From the NCBI RefSeq assembly GCF_005222755.1, contig NZ_STGD01000015.1, forward strand, positions 62,001 to 126,000: a DNA stretch of 64,000 nucleotides, in the 5' to 3' direction. Shown one piece after another: positions 33,624 to 42,196 of the stretch. The stretch comes from Roseomonas sp. HF4 (lineage in GTDB: Bacteria; Pseudomonadota; Alphaproteobacteria; Acetobacterales; Acetobacteraceae). The stretch's first letter is position 1. Each line of letters begins with the position of its first letter. The notes under the pieces were generated by a model. It ran no database searches. It saw only the letters and a program-made list of their open reading frames with translations, and was not told the origin of the DNA. Position numbers and translations under genes: made by a program.

Positions 33624-36058
33624 GGAACGGTGTCCTCCGGAGGGTCGGGCAGGAGCTCGGCGGCCCAGTCGAGGCCGCGGCGCAGCAGCCAGGCGCGCGC
33701 GAAGCCGGCGCGGCCATGGGTGGCGAGGATCTCCGCGATGGCGGCCTGGTCGGTCTTGGAGGAGGCGGCGCAGAAGGCGAGCGCGACCTCCGAAAGCCCC
33801 AGCTCGAAGAGCCGGTTGCCGCGGCGGGATTGGCAGTAGTAGTCGCGCTTGGGCGTCGCCCGGGCGAGGATCTCTGTCTGTCGGTCGTTCAGCCCGAATC
33901 GCGCGTACATGGTAGCGATCTGCGGCTCAAGCGCGCGCTCGTTCGGCAGGAAGATTCTGGTCGGGCAGCTCTCGATGATCGCCGGCGCGATGGCCGAGCC
34001 ATCCACGTCCGCCAGCGACTGCGTCGCGAAGACCACCGAGGCGTTCTTTTTGCGGAGCGTCTTGAGCCATTCGCGCAGCTGCGCGCCGAAGGTGGCGTCG
34101 TCCAGCGCCAGCCAACCCTCGTCGACGATGATCAGCGTGGGCCGGCCATCCAGGCGCCGGCCGATGGCGTGGAAGAGATAGGCGAGCACGGCGGGCGCGG
34201 CAGCGGCGCCGATCAGCCCCTCGGTCTCGAAGGCCTGCACGTCTGCCTCGCCCAGCCGCTCCGCCTCGGCGTCGAGCAGCCGGCCCCAGGGGCCGGCGAG
34301 GGTGTAGGGCTCGAGCGCCCGCTTGAGCGCTTGGGACTGCAGCAGCACGGCGAGGCCGGTCAGGGTGCGCTCGTGCACGGGCGCTGAGGCAAGGCTGGTC
34401 AGCGCGGACCAAAGATGGTCCTTCACCGCCGGATCGATCGCCACACCCTCGCGGGCGAGCAGGCCCGCGATCCACTCCGCCGCCCAGGCGCGCTCCTCCG
34501 GTGCGTCGATCCGCGCGAGCGGTTGCAACGCGACCGGCTCGGCCATCTCGCCGGCCAGCGCGCCGCCGAGGTCGTGCCAGTCCCCGCCCATGGCGATCGC
34601 GGCGGCGCGGATCGAGCCGCCGAAGTCGAAGGCGAAGACCTGCGCGCCGGCGTACCGGCGGAACTGCAGGGCCATCAGCGCCAGCAGCACCGACTTGCCC
34701 GCGCCGGTCGGGCCGATCACCAGCGTGTGCCCCACATCGCCGACATGCAGCGAGAAGCGGAACGGTGTCGCCCCCTCCGTCCTCGCATGGAACAGCGGCG
34801 GCCCGCCGAGATGCTCGTTGCGTTCCGGCCCGGCCCAGACCGCCGAGATCGGCACGATGTGAGCGAGGTTCAGCGTCGAGATCGGCGGCTGCCGGACATT
34901 GGCATAGAGGTGCCCCGGCAGGCTGCCGAGCCAGGCCTCGACGGCGTTCACCCCCTCGCGGATGACCGTGAAGTCGCGGGACTGGATGACCTTCTCGACC
35001 AGGCGGAGCTTGTCGTCCGCGGCGCGGGCATCCTCGTCCCACACCGTCACGGTCGCCGTGACGTAGGCCCAGCCGGCGATGTCCTGGCCGAGTTCCTGCA
35101 GCGCCTCGTCCGCGTCGGCGGCCTTGTTGGCGGCGTCGCTGTCGAGCAGCACGCTCTGCTCGTTGGTCATCACCTCCTTGAGGATCGCCGCGATGGACTT
35201 GCGCTTGGCGAACCACTGCCGGCGGATGCGGGTGAGCAGCTTCTGCGCGTCGGTGCGGTCGAGGCAGATGGCGCGGGTGCACCAGCGGTATTCGAAGGCG
35301 AGCGTGTTCAGCTCGTCGAGGATCCCGGGGAAGGTCGCGCTCGGGAAGCCGATGATGGTGAGCACGCGCAAGTGCGCGTCGCCCAGCCGGGGTGCGAGGC
35401 CACCCACCAGCGGCTGGTCGGCCAGCAGCGCGTCGAGATGCATCGGCGTCTCGGGCACGCGGACGAGGTGGCGGCGGGTCGAGACCGTCGAGTGCAGGAA
35501 GGTCAGCGTCTCGGCATCGTCGAGCCAGCGCGCCTCCGGCACGAAGGCCTCTATCTGGTCGAGCAGGCGGTCGGTGCGGTCGATGAAGTTTTTGAGCGCC
35601 TCGCGGCCACCCGCCACCTCGGCGCCCGCTGTGCCCTCATAGAGAAAACCCTCGGCACGGGCGGCGTCGTCGGCGGGCGGCAGCCAGGCGAAGGTGAGGA
35701 CATAGCTGCTCTCGAAATGCGCGCCGGCCTCTTCGAACTGGGCGCGGCGCTCGGCGTCGACCAGGGCCGAGACGGGGTCGGGGAAGGTGCTGGCGGGGTA
35801 GCCGCGCGCCGGCACCCGCTGCGCCTCAGCGAAGACCGCCCAGCCTGAGCCGAGGCGCCGCAGCGCGCCATTCAGCCGCGCGGCGGTGGCCGCGAGCTCT
35901 GACGGCGTGGCGCTGTCCAGGTCCGGGCCGCGGAAGCGCGCGCTGCGTTGGAAGGAGCCGTCCTTGTTCAGCACGACGCCCGGCGCGACCAGCGCGGCCC
36001 AAGGGAGGAAGTCCGCGAGGGTGTGGGGCTTCCGGCGGTACTCGGCGAGGTTCAGCAT
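33620..36058 (-). CDS. trbE: Conjugal transfer ATPase TrbE (VirB4-like)
   Basis: An 812-residue cytosolic ATPase powering pilus assembly and transfer. Walker A is GPTGAGKSVLLALMALQFRR and Walker B is TLIIVDEGWLALDDATFG, followed by FATQSLADVDGSAIAPAIIE. The ATG at 36058 is chosen as it gives the conserved opening MLNLAEYRRKPHTLADFLPW; the longer frame from 36166 runs into trbD. It lies 7 bp downstream of trbD. Confidence 0.95.
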   Translation of the reverse strand: MLNLAEYRRKPHTLADFLPWAALVAPGVVLNKDGSFQRSARFRGPDLDSATPSELAATAARLNGALRRLGSGWAVFAEAQRVPARGYPASTFPDPVSALVDAERRAQFEEAGAHFESSYVLTFAWLPPADDAARAEGFLYEGTAGAEVAGGREALKNFIDRTDRLLDQIEAFVPEARWLDDAETLTFLHSTVSTRRHLVRVPETPMHLDALLADQPLVGGLAPRLGDAHLRVLTIIGFPSATFPGILDELNTLAFEYRWCTRAICLDRTDAQKLLTRIRRQWFAKRKSIAAILKEVMTNEQSVLLDSDAANKAADADEALQELGQDIAGWAYVTATVTVWDEDARAADDKLRLVEKVIQSRDFTVIREGVNAVEAWLGSLPGHLYANVRQPPISTLNLAHIVPISAVWAGPERNEHLGGPPLFHARTEGATPFRFSLHVGDVGHTLVIGPTGAGKSVLLALMALQFRRYAGAQVFAFDFGGSIRAAAIAMGGDWHDLGGALAGEMAEPVALQPLARIDAPEERAWAAEWIAGLLAREGVAIDPAVKDHLWSALTSLASAPVHERTLTGLAVLLQSQALKRALEPYTLAGPWGRLLDAEAERLGEADVQAFETEGLIGAAAAPAVLAYLFHAIGRRLDGRPTLIIVDEGWLALDDATFGAQLREWLKTLRKKNASVVFATQSLADVDGSAIAPAIIESCPTRIFLPNERALEPQIATMYARFGLNDRQTEILARATPKRDYYCQSRRGNRLFELGLSEVALAFCAASSKTDQAAIAEILATHGRAGFARAWLLRRGLDWAAELLPDPPEDTVP

Positions 36059-36065
36059 CGCCGCC

Positions 36066-36338
36066 TCACGCGCGCAGCCAGGCGGGGTAGCGCAGGTGCC
36101 GGCGCACCACCTCGACGAACTGCGCATCGCGTCGCGCCGCCCAGACGGCGGCAAGGTGGCCGACAAGCCAGATGAGCACGCCGGCGACCCAGAGCCGCAG
36201 CCCGAGCCCGATCGCCGCGGCGAGTGTGCCGTTGGCGATGGCGACCGCGCGCGGGGCGCCGGCGAGCAGGATCGGCTCGATCAGCGCGCGGTGCACCGGC
36301 GCCGAGAAGCCCGGCACGGAATCGGCCGGCGCGGCCAT
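36066..36338 (-). CDS. trbD: Conjugal transfer protein TrbD (VirB3-like)
   Basis: A 90-residue protein with two close TM segments at about 27-65 (AVAIANGTLAAAIGLGLRLW and VAGVLIWLVGHLAAVWAARR) and the VirB3-like opening FSAPVHRALIEPILLAGAPR. It starts on the last base of trbC. Confidence 0.9.
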   Translation of the reverse strand: MAAPADSVPGFSAPVHRALIEPILLAGAPRAVAIANGTLAAAIGLGLRLWVAGVLIWLVGHLAAVWAARRDAQFVEVVRRHLRYPAWLRA

Positions 36339-36658
36339 CAGACCAGCGCCCCGCCGCCGAACTGGAAGAACGACAGGAAGAAGCTCGACGCCGCGAAGGC
36401 GATCGAGATCCCGAAGACGATCTGCACCAGCCGCCGGAAGCCGCCCGAGGTATCCCCGAAGGCCAGTGTCAGGCCGGTGACGATGATGATGATCACGGCG
36501 ATGATCTTGGCGACCGGTCCCTCGATCGACTCCAGCACCTGCTGCAGCGGCTGCTCCCAGGGCATGTTGGAGCCGGCGGCATGGGCGGGTGCGGTGAGCG
36601 CGAGGCAGAGCGCGAAGGCGGCCGCGCCGGCGAGGCGCGTGCGCAGCGTGGACGTCAT
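36338..36658 (-). CDS. trbC: Conjugal transfer pilin TrbC (VirB2-like)
   Basis: A 106-residue pilin precursor. It has a long signal peptide (AGAAAFALCLALTAPAHAAG), then two hydrophobic helices of the mature pilin (KIIAVIIIIVTGLTLAFGD and IVFGISIAFAASSFFLSFFQ) separated by GGFRRL. Its start overlaps the trbB stop by 4 nt. Confidence 0.9.
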   Translation of the reverse strand: MTSTLRTRLAGAAAFALCLALTAPAHAAGSNMPWEQPLQQVLESIEGPVAKIIAVIIIIVTGLTLAFGDTSGGFRRLVQIVFGISIAFAASSFFLSFFQFGGGALV

Positions 36659-37623
36659 GAGGTGTCTCCTGCTGGGGTGAGGTCGTAGTCGCCGGCCACG
36701 GTCAGGCCGCGGACCTGGGCGAGCTCGGCAAGGCGGCGGTCCCCGCCGCGACCGGCGAGCACGGCGATGACGTCGATCGTCTCCGCAATCAGCGCCCGCG
36801 GGACGGTGACGACGGCTTCCTGGATCAGCTGCTCGAGGCGGCGCAGCGCGCCGAGGGCGGAGCCGGCGTGGATCGTGCCGATACCGCCAGGGTGACCGGT
36901 GCCCCAGGCCTTGAGAAGGTCGAGCGCCTCGGCACCGCGCACCTCGCCGATGGGGATGCGGTCGGGGCGCAGGCGGAGCGCGCGGCGGACGAGCTCGGAA
37001 AGCGAGACGACGCCATCCTTGGTGCGCAGCGCGACCAGGTTCGGCGCGCGGCATTGGAGCTCGCGCGTATCTTCGATCAGCACGACGCGGCCGCCCTCGC
37101 CGGCGACCTCGGCGAGAAGGGCGTTGGTCAGCGTGGTCTTGCCGGTGGAGGTGCCGCCGGCCACGAGGATGTTGCGGCGCTCCGCGACGGCGGTGCGCAG
37201 CGCGGCGGCTTGGGCGGCCGTCATGATGCCGGCGGCGACGTAGTCCTCCAGCGTGAAGACTACGACGGCGGGCTTGCGGATCGCGAAGGCGGGACCAGCG
37301 ACCACGGGCGGCAGCAGGCCCTCGAAGCGTTCACCTGTCTCGGGCAGTTCTGCGGATACGCAGGGGCGGTCCGCATGCACCTCCGCGCCCACATGATGCG
37401 CGACGAGGCGGATGATGCGCTCGCCATCGGCGAAGGCGAGGCGCTGCCCGGTATCCGCGAGGCCTTCCGCAAGACGGTCGATCCACAGCCGGCCGTCGGG
37501 GTTCAGCATCACCTCGACGACGGCGGGGTCCTCGAGCCACGCGGCGATGCCGGGACCGAAAGCCGTGCGCAGCATCCGCGCACCACGCGCAGTCGTCTCG
37601 GCCTTGAGCGGAAGCAGCGACAT
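36655..37623 (-). CDS. trbB: Conjugal transfer ATPase TrbB (VirB11-like)
   Basis: A 322-residue hexameric secretion ATPase. Walker A is [20 protein letters not shown], followed by the Asp box [12 protein letters not shown], the His box [20 protein letters not shown] and Walker B region [15 protein letters not shown]. First gene of the trb operon; the 386-bp gap upstream holds its promoter region. Confidence 0.95.
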   Translation of the reverse strand: MSLLPLKAETTARGARMLRTAFGPGIAAWLEDPAVVEVMLNPDGRLWIDRLAEGLADTGQRLAFADGERIIRLVAHHVGAEVHADRPCVSAELPETGERFEGLLPPVVAGPAFAIRKPAVVVFTLEDYVAAGIMTAAQAAALRTAVAERRNILVAGGTSTGKTTLTNALLAEVAGEGGRVVLIEDTRELQCRAPNLVALRTKDGVVSLSELVRRALRLRPDRIPIGEVRGAEALDLLKAWGTGHPGGIGTIHAGSALGALRRLEQLIQEAVVTVPRALIAETIDVIAVLAGRGGDRRLAELAQVRGLTVAGDYDLTPAGDTS

Positions 37624-38009
37624 GCGGTCCCCGTGGTGTTGCTGCGGCGCATGTGCTGCAGCAGGCGGGGACGATTAGAGAGCGGCAGAACCAAGCGAGT
37701 TCAACAAGCGGGAGGGCGTAGTAGCGGTGCGGCGAGAAAGGGCAGGCTCCGGGGCGGATCGGAGCGCATTGCTTGCCGGCTAGACAACACGGCAGCGACA
37801 CGAAGCAGAGCTAACGTTCCGTTATAGCAACTACTGCCGCGCGTCGTTCGCCGATCAGGACGCTGCATCCTCCCGGCTTCGGTTCGGCTTCAGCATTGCC
37901 TAGCTCGCCGATCTTGCGGTTGCGATCGAGACATTCGTCCCGTTGAGAATCGCGACCGCGGCACCTCGCTTGCAGAGCGCGAGGTCCCCTGATCGCGCCA
38001 ATCAGTTTT
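37624..38009. other. trb promoter region and module boundary
   Basis: A 386-bp stretch between trbB and a LysR gene, both reading left. No supported gene. The dyad at 37810-37828 is the only clear site. This is one junction of the cargo block inserted between trbB and the copG-traG block. A long minus-strand frame through 37811-38000 has no recognisable motifs and may be a decayed gene end. Confidence 0.45.
37810..37828. promoter_or_regulatory. Dyad upstream of trbB, possible LysR-type box
   Basis: GCTAACG-TTC-CGTTATAGC contains the palindrome TAACG-TTC-CGTTA, which fits the T-N11-A pattern of LysR sites, with further pairing outside it. It lies 187 bp upstream of trbB. The regulator could be the LysR protein at 27575 or 38010. 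Confidence 0.35.
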
Positions 38010-38843
38010 TCACTCGAGGCTGGTGCGCAGTCCTGCCGCGATCGCCCGCAACACGGCTGTCCGTAGCGGCGTTCCGGCGCGGCCGAACAGCACAATCTCC
38101 GAAGGTGGCAACGCCGGCAGACCGAGCTCAGGCCCGCGATCGGGAAGATCCCCAGCTGCCAGACGCCCCATCGGCGCGACACCGAAGCCGGCGCGGACGC
38201 CTGCCAGCAACGCGGCACAACTGCCGGCCGCGAAGGCTTCGCGCCAGGGCAAGCGTGCGGCCTCCAGCGCCTGCACCGCTGCCGCCCGCACACCACAGGG
38301 CGCGGGCAGCACGGCGAGCGGCACGCTCGTGGTCGGCACGAAACCTGCCACCGCGCGCCAGCCCAGCGGATCGGTCCCCAGGACCTCGCCATCCTTGCCG
38401 CCGCCGTCGCGGCGAAGGATGCAGGCATCACAGGTCCCCTCCTCCCACGCAGCGCGCATGGCATGGGAGAGTCCGACGCGAACCTCAAGCTCGGCTTCCA
38501 CAGGCAGGGCCGACCGCACGCGTCGAAGCAGGCCTTCGAGCGCGAGGCCGGTGGCATGGTCGCTGATGCCGATGGCGAAGCGCTGGCGCGGCATTTCGGG
38601 CGCGACGGCGGCATCGTGCGCGGCCAGCAGGGCCTCCGCCCGCGGCAGGAACGCCTCGCCTTCCGGCGTCAGCCGCACGCGCCGGGGGGTGCGCTCGAGC
38701 AGCCTCCGACCCAGCCGTTCCTCCAGTTGCTTCAGGCGCTGGCTGACGACCGGCTGCACCGTCCCCGCTGCCTCGGCGGCGCGGGTGAGGTTTCCAAAGC
38801 GCGCCGCGAGCACGAACAGGCGGATTGAGGCAAGGTCGAGCAT
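38010..38843 (-). CDS. LysR-family transcriptional regulator
   Basis: A 277-residue regulator. The HTH is at residues 1-60 (LASIRLFVLAARFGNLTRAA, GTVQPVVSQRLKQLEERLGR) and the inducer-binding domain follows (QRFAIGISDHATGLALEGLL). It is divergent from a tautomerase-family gene at 38940, with a TATC-N6-GATA dyad between, the usual layout in which the regulator controls the divergent enzyme gene. Confidence 0.9.
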   Translation of the reverse strand: MLDLASIRLFVLAARFGNLTRAAEAAGTVQPVVSQRLKQLEERLGRRLLERTPRRVRLTPEGEAFLPRAEALLAAHDAAVAPEMPRQRFAIGISDHATGLALEGLLRRVRSALPVEAELEVRVGLSHAMRAAWEEGTCDACILRRDGGGKDGEVLGTDPLGWRAVAGFVPTTSVPLAVLPAPCGVRAAAVQALEAARLPWREAFAAGSCAALLAGVRAGFGVAPMGRLAAGDLPDRGPELGLPALPPSEIVLFGRAGTPLRTAVLRAIAAGLRTSLE

Positions 38844-38865
38844 GATTGCATACTACGATGTCAGG

Positions 38866-38879
38866 TATCGTTATTGATA
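38866..38879. promoter_or_regulatory. Dyad between LysR and tautomerase genes
   Basis: TATCGTTATTGATA is an inverted repeat (TATC/GATA, 6-nt spacer) in the 96-bp divergent gap, placed as expected for a LysR recognition site. Confidence 0.45.
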
Positions 38880-38939
38880 GCGTTCTCTTATGTCACCGAG
38901 ACGTGCGACATGGCGGCCGACACGAACCAGGAGCTCGCC

Positions 38940-39344
38940 ATGCCGATGATCACGCTGCGCTATGTAACGCCGACGCCACGTCCGGAATTGCGGGAGAGCA
39001 TCGCCGCGTTGGCCGCGCGCCTCGCCGCGGAAACGCTCGGCAAGGCACGGACGCTGACCGCCGTCCTCGTCGAACCGGCGGATCCAGCCGCGTGGTTCAT
39101 CGCCGACCAGCGCCCGACCGAGGTGGGTCTCTCGGCGTTCTGGCTCACCATCACCATTACCGCTGGCACCAACACCAAGGCGGAGACCGCGCACTTCGTC
39201 CGTGAGGCGTTCGTGGAGTTGGAGGCGCTCCTGGGGCCGTTGCACGCGGAGAGCTACGTGCTGGTGCAGGCAGCCGACGGCCACGCCTACGGCTATGGCG
39301 GCCGGACGCAGGAGGCGCGATGGGCCGAGGCAAACCCTGGGTGA
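38940..39344 (+). CDS. 4-oxalocrotonate tautomerase-family protein
   Basis: A 134-residue protein starting MPMITLRYVTPTPRPELRES. Proline directly after the initiator Met is the catalytic general base of tautomerase-superfamily enzymes. The ATG at 38940 is also preceded by AGGAG. The longer frame from 38874 would bury this proline, so I reject it. The chain is about twice a classic 62-residue monomer, so it may hold two beta-alpha-beta units. The substrate is unknown, probably an aromatic-degradation intermediate or related enol. Divergent LysR gene is the likely regulator. Confidence 0.82.
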   Translation: MPMITLRYVTPTPRPELRESIAALAARLAAETLGKARTLTAVLVEPADPAAWFIADQRPTEVGLSAFWLTITITAGTNTKAETAHFVREAFVELEALLGPLHAESYVLVQAADGHAYGYGGRTQEARWAEANPG

Positions 39345-39555
39345 CGCCCGGGCGTTGCGTGGCAGAGGTCGGCACTGAAGCCGCGCAGTTTGCGGGCGCT
39401 GGCACGCGTGCGGGAAAGTTCGCGAAGTGAAGGCCGTTGTCGTTAGTATCGTCACCTCGCGCAAAGCGGGCACGACGGACAACGAGGATGTTGCGTCCCT
39501 TAGCGATCGGGCGCGCAGGACGCCGACCATGGGCGAAAGCGGGGCATGGGAGCGT

Positions 39556-39792
39556 TCATGGCTCCCAGAAGCGTCGGTTGAGATAGGTCCGCAGGGTGTC
39601 ACCGGTCACGCCGAAATCGCGCAACACCTCCTCGGGCTCGTTCAGGACCTGGCGGCGCAGCGCAGATCGGTACCAGATGCGGCACGCCCAAAGCAGTGGA
39701 CGTGGCATGCCGAGCCCTTCAAAGCCGGGGCGCAACAGGTCTCTGTCGGGCAAGTCTTGTCTGGAGCGGGTTCGCAGCCACACGACCGTCAT
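39556..39792 (-). CDS. DUF1127-like small protein (second of a pair)
   Basis: A 78-residue protein ending RRQVLNEPEEVLRDFGVTGDTLRTYLNRRFWEP, where the Trp/Arg helix followed by a D-hG-h element is a variant of the DUF1127 (YjiS-like) motif. Its ATG (39792-39790) overlaps the stop of the upstream DUF1127 gene as ATGA, so it is likely translationally coupled. Alphaproteobacterial DUF1127 proteins include small RNA-binding factors in phosphate/carbon control. Confidence 0.6.
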   Translation of the reverse strand: MTVVWLRTRSRQDLPDRDLLRPGFEGLGMPRPLLWACRIWYRSALRRQVLNEPEEVLRDFGVTGDTLRTYLNRRFWEP

Positions 39793-40010
39793 GGCTGCCC
39801 GGACCATCGGCTTGTTCCGCCGCGCGCATCAATGCGCGGCCTGCCAATGTCCTTCAACATGCGCGCGTCTAGTTCGGTAGCGACCTTGCGGGAACGGTGG
39901 TGGCGAGCACCACAGCGAGCGCGCCTACGATTGGGGGTAGACCCAGGTAGCGGCGCTTGGGTCACGCTCCACCCGAATAATCTGTGGAACAGCCCTTTGT
40001 GGCCAGTCAC
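39789..40010 (-). CDS. DUF1127-like small protein (first of a pair, GTG start)
   Basis: A 73-residue basic protein. The C-terminal segment RKVATELDARMLKDIGRPRIDA is a good DUF1127 match (ELD-R-h-L-K-DIG-x-R-x-DA). There is no upstream ATG. The GTG at 40010 overlaps the LysE gene stop as GTGA and its own stop overlaps the next start as ATGA, so the two four-base overlaps together fix both ends. It would be missed by annotation that needs an ATG. Confidence 0.6.
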   Translation of the reverse strand: MTGHKGLFHRLFGWSVTQAPLPGSTPNRRRARCGARHHRSRKVATELDARMLKDIGRPRIDARGGTSRWSGQP

Positions 40011-40636
40011 GAGAGCAGCGCTCGCAAGCCCCGGACGACGAGCCAGGCACCGACGGCAAGTAGGAGCGCCCCGGCGACCCGATGCAAGACGAGTGCGTAT
40101 GTCGCCGAGCGCTGCACCACGGCGCTGGCGAGGGCGGCGTACGCCAACTTGGGTATCGCCACGCCCAACGTCATTGTCGCAATGATCAACGCGAGGTCGA
40201 TCGCAGTGACCTGCTGCAGGTCGATGAATGCGGGGACAAAGGCGAGATAGAAGAGGATCGCCTTCTGGTCCATGAGCGTGATGCCAAGGCCGGCCAACAT
40301 GCTGCGCAGCAGCGGCGTGCGCGGTACCGCCTGCCACCGCACTGCGGGCTTGGCGCGGAGCATGGCGGCCCCGAGCCAGAGCAGATACAGCCCGCCGCAC
40401 AGCGCGAGCAGCCACGCCCAACGCCCGGCCACCGGTTCCAGCCAGGCGAGGCCGAACAGGGCGACCGAGAGATACAGGCCATCGCCAAGAATGATCCCGA
40501 AGGTGCACGCGAGTGCGGCCCGTAGGCCGCCGGCTACCGCCTGGGACACCACCGTCGCAACACTGACACCCGGCAGCGCCGCGAGGGTCAGCATGGCGAG
40601 CAGCATCGTGCCGAGAGACAGCACGGATACCGTCAT
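40007..40636 (-). CDS. LysE-family amino-acid/metabolite exporter
   Basis: A 209-residue inner-membrane protein with six hydrophobic segments and the LysE opening (MTVSVLSLGTMLLAMLTLAA, followed by LPGVSVATVVSQAVAGGLRA) and GITLMDQKAILFYLAFVPAF in the middle. The ATG at 40636 is chosen over one ten codons earlier because it starts the first helix properly. Substrate unknown (amino acids or related metabolites). Its stop codon overlaps the first DUF1127 gene start. Confidence 0.85.
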   Translation of the reverse strand: MTVSVLSLGTMLLAMLTLAALPGVSVATVVSQAVAGGLRAALACTFGIILGDGLYLSVALFGLAWLEPVAGRWAWLLALCGGLYLLWLGAAMLRAKPAVRWQAVPRTPLLRSMLAGLGITLMDQKAILFYLAFVPAFIDLQQVTAIDLALIIATMTLGVAIPKLAYAALASAVVQRSATYALVLHRVAGALLLAVGAWLVVRGLRALLS

Positions 40637-40680
40637 TGTGCAGCGGTTGCTGGCTGAAGCGCGCACGCCGCCATGGCCAG

Positions 40681-40992
40681 TCAGCGCGAGGCCGGCGGAA
40701 TGTGCGACAGACGCTCGGTGAACGCGATGATATCAGAGTGCGCGTAGCTCAGCGCGATCCGCTGCGTCGATGCCGGGCGCTGCGCGAGCGAGAGACCTGG
40801 GCGCCATGCCGTCTTCGGCCGGATGGGTCGCGGTTGGAAGCCGCCGCCGCAGTTCGGGCAGACGTTCCTGAGGTGCTGGTCAACGCACCGCGCGCAGAAG
40901 GTGCATTCATAGGTGCAAATACGCGCGTCCTCGGCGTGCGGCGGAAGGTCACGGTCGCAGTATTCGCAGTTCGGTCTCAGTTCGAGAGCCAC
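40681..40992 (-). CDS. DUF1272 cysteine-rich zinc-ribbon-like protein
   Basis: A 103-residue protein starting at GTG 40992 with ELRPNCEYCDRDLPPHAEDA, then ICTYECTFCARCVDQ and NVCPNCGGGFQPRP. The paired CxxC motifs (CEYC, CTFCARC, CPNC) form the zinc-ribbon-like fold of DUF1272. An ATG-start version would be out of this frame. It is divergent from the GlxA-type regulator at 41038 with 45 bp between. Function unknown. Confidence 0.78.
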   Translation of the reverse strand: MALELRPNCEYCDRDLPPHAEDARICTYECTFCARCVDQHLRNVCPNCGGGFQPRPIRPKTAWRPGLSLAQRPASTQRIALSYAHSDIIAFTERLSHIPPASR

Positions 40993-41037
40993 GGCTTCAT
41001 GCCCCACAGGATTCCGGCTTCCGGACGGTGATGCATC

Positions 41038-42072
41038 ATGGTGAGCTTGGCGGCGATGACACAAAGACGACGATTTCCGCCACACCCGATCCATGCGGTC
41101 GAGCTCCTGGCGTTCCCCGATGTCCAGTTGCTCGATGTGACGGGCCCGATGCAGATCTTCGCCTCGGCAAATGAGGCACTTGCGGCCCGGGACATGCCCT
41201 GTCGCTACGCCCTTTCGCTGGTCGCCGCGGCGCAACTGGTTCCGACCTCTGCCGGGCTGAGCCTTGCGGCGACGCCGTTCCGGGGCGTGCGGCGCGCCGT
41301 GGACACTCTGATCGTGCCCGGTGGCGCAGGCGTGGATGCCGCAATGTCGGATGCGCGCCTGCTGGCATGGATCCGGCGCCGGTCGCGCATGGCACAACGC
41401 ATGGTCTCGGTGTGCACGGGTGCCTTCCTGCTGGCCGAAGCGGGGCTGCTCGACGGCCGCTCGGCCGTCACCCATTGGGCCCGCTGCGGCGAGCTGGCAC
41501 GCCGCTTCCCGTCAATCGACGTGCGGCCGAAGCCCATCTTCGTGCGTGACGGCCGAGTCTGGAGTTCCGCAGGCGTAACCGCGGGGATGGACCTCTGCCT
41601 CGCTCTCGTCGAGGAGGATGTGGGACGCGACATCGCGCTCGCGGTCGCCCGCGACCTCGTGATGTTCCTGAAGCGGCCCGGTGACCAGGCGCAGTTCAGC
41701 GAGGCGCTCGCGCTCCAGCGCGCGGGGCAGTTCGACGATCTCCACCACTGGATTCGCGGGAACCTCGCGGGCGATCTCTCGGTCCAGGTCCTCGCGACGC
41801 GCTGTGGGATGACCGAGCGCACCTTTGGTCGCCGATACCGGGCAGAGGTGGGATTGAGTCCTGCCCGGATGGTGGAGCAAATGAGGATCGAGGCAACGCA
41901 GCGTCTTCTCACCGAAACCGCGGAGCCGCTGAAGACGATCGCCGCGCGCTGCGGCTTCGCGAGCGAGGACGTCCTGCGTCGGTGCTTCCTTCGCCAGACA
42001 TCCGTTACGCCAAGAGAATACCGGCAGCTCTGGCGGCTCGACCGAGGATCGAGGAACCGCAGCCGGCCTTGA
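41038..42072 (+). CDS. GlxA-type AraC regulator with DJ-1/PfpI domain
   Basis: A 344-residue regulator. Residues 15-190 form a DJ-1/PfpI-like domain (HAVELLAFPDVQLLDVTGPM, VDTLIVPGGAGVDAAMSDAR and the nucleophile elbow VSVCTGAFLLAEAGLLDGRS, with Cys in the usual place). Residues about 220-340 form the AraC double HTH (LATRCGMTERTFGRRYRAEV, IAARCGFASEDVLRRCFLRQ). It probably senses a small metabolite and controls neighbouring cargo genes. The first ATG is used; a second, six codons later, is possible. Confidence 0.9.
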   Translation: MVSLAAMTQRRRFPPHPIHAVELLAFPDVQLLDVTGPMQIFASANEALAARDMPCRYALSLVAAAQLVPTSAGLSLAATPFRGVRRAVDTLIVPGGAGVDAAMSDARLLAWIRRRSRMAQRMVSVCTGAFLLAEAGLLDGRSAVTHWARCGELARRFPSIDVRPKPIFVRDGRVWSSAGVTAGMDLCLALVEEDVGRDIALAVARDLVMFLKRPGDQAQFSEALALQRAGQFDDLHHWIRGNLAGDLSVQVLATRCGMTERTFGRRYRAEVGLSPARMVEQMRIEATQRLLTETAEPLKTIAARCGFASEDVLRRCFLRQTSVTPREYRQLWRLDRGSRNRSRP

Positions 42073-42196
42073 TTGCCGCTCAACCGTACACGACGCACCA
42101 CCAGGTCGTGACAACGCCCGCTTCGCCGGTACGTCAGGCGGATACTCCGACGGCGGCCACCGCGTCGCTGACCTGGCGCGGATGCCTCCGCGGGCA

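Noticed and set aside
37811-38614. Long minus-strand frame of 267 codons across the trb promoter region and the LysR gene
   Set aside because: It runs mostly antiphase to the well-supported LysR gene, and the unique part (37811-38009) has no family motif or good start.
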